Part shown: positions 63,950 through 64,000 of the stretch, one piece after another | How positions within the stretch are numbered: the first letter of the stretch is position 1 | How the letters are laid out: each line of letters opens with the position of its first letter | DNA from: Shinisaurus crocodilurus | Taxonomy: Eukaryota > Chordata > Lepidosauria > Squamata > Shinisauridae | Length of the DNA: 64,000 nucleotides | NCBI GenBank assembly: GCA_021292165.1 | Contig: CM037879.1 | Span: 287,654,272 to 287,718,271, forward strand | Direction of reading: 5' to 3' | Notes under the pieces: generated by a model | The model's input: only the letters and a program-made list of their open reading frames with translations | The model's database searches: none | Told to the model about the DNA's origin: nothing | Position numbers and translations under genes: made by a program

Positions 63950-64000
63950 CCAAGGTGGCTTACCACCTCCTCCTCCTCCTCCTCTCCATTTTACCCTCAC
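63950..64000 (-). mobile_element. L2-tail SINE continuing past the window edge
   Basis: 'caaggtggcttaccacctcc' and 'ctccattttaccctcac' are the complement of the SINE core; cut by the window end. Confidence 0.85.

Larger units (their letters stand above)
52601..64000 (-). other. PLXNA4: Upstream intron or 5' region of PLXNA4
   Basis: The region precedes the acceptor of the first coding exon. It contains a CR1-A piece, L2 tails, three kinds of SINE, a CR1-B copy interrupted by a 926-bp hAT element, and several MITEs. No clear promoter or CpG island was identified. One donor-like site on the minus strand at 62697 is listed separately as a possible noncoding exon. Confidence 0.6.

Overview
The window is vertebrate nuclear DNA, most likely from a lizard or related squamate. 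The evidence is the long introns, a single recognisable host gene, abundant CR1 and L2 LINE remains, tRNA-derived SINEs with L2-like or CR1-like tails, many hAT and pogo-type MITEs, and long CA/GT microsatellites. No RNA gene, CRISPR array or bacterial-style operon is present. The squamate placement is an inference from the repeat mixture; the vertebrate placement is firm.

The host gene is PLXNA4 (plexin-A4, a semaphorin co-receptor), on the minus strand. Two coding exons are visible. The first coding exon (51321-52600, ATG at 52497-52499) encodes the signal peptide and most of the Sema domain (393 codons). The next exon (36384-36566) encodes 61 further Sema residues. Both have consensus splice sites and join in phase 0, giving residues 1-454. 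The intron between them is 14,754 bp. The next intron fills 1-36383 and runs out of the window. The 11.4 kb beyond 52600 should be intron or 5' region; it holds one possible untranslated exon ending at 62697.

Everything else is intronic or flanking DNA packed with transposable elements. There are L2 LINE pieces (938-2277, 7334-7461, 17700-18945, 24310-25345, 27695-28500, 55215-55495, 61603-61962). Two CR1 lineages are present, called here CR1-A (3' end repeats of ATTCTATG) and CR1-B (3' end TTCTTATGTTCTTATG). Three SINE families each carry the tail of a LINE found in the window: a tRNA-derived SINE with an L2-like tail, a tRNA-Ala-like SINE with a CR1-B-like tail, and a 5S rRNA-headed SINE with a CR1-A tail (seven copies).

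Two solo LTRs of one family lie 131 bp apart at 14530-17140, each with its own 5-bp target duplication. Many hAT-type elements have clear 8-bp target duplications, several are nested inside other repeats, and nesting plus an empty paralogous site give relative ages. Several longer palindromic MITE families fill much of the rest. Stretches with no recognised repeat (for example 5120-5490, 8420-9240, 19600-20570, 43770-43960, 55600-56160, 61060-61420) are candidates for conserved noncoding sequence, which cannot be judged without an alignment.
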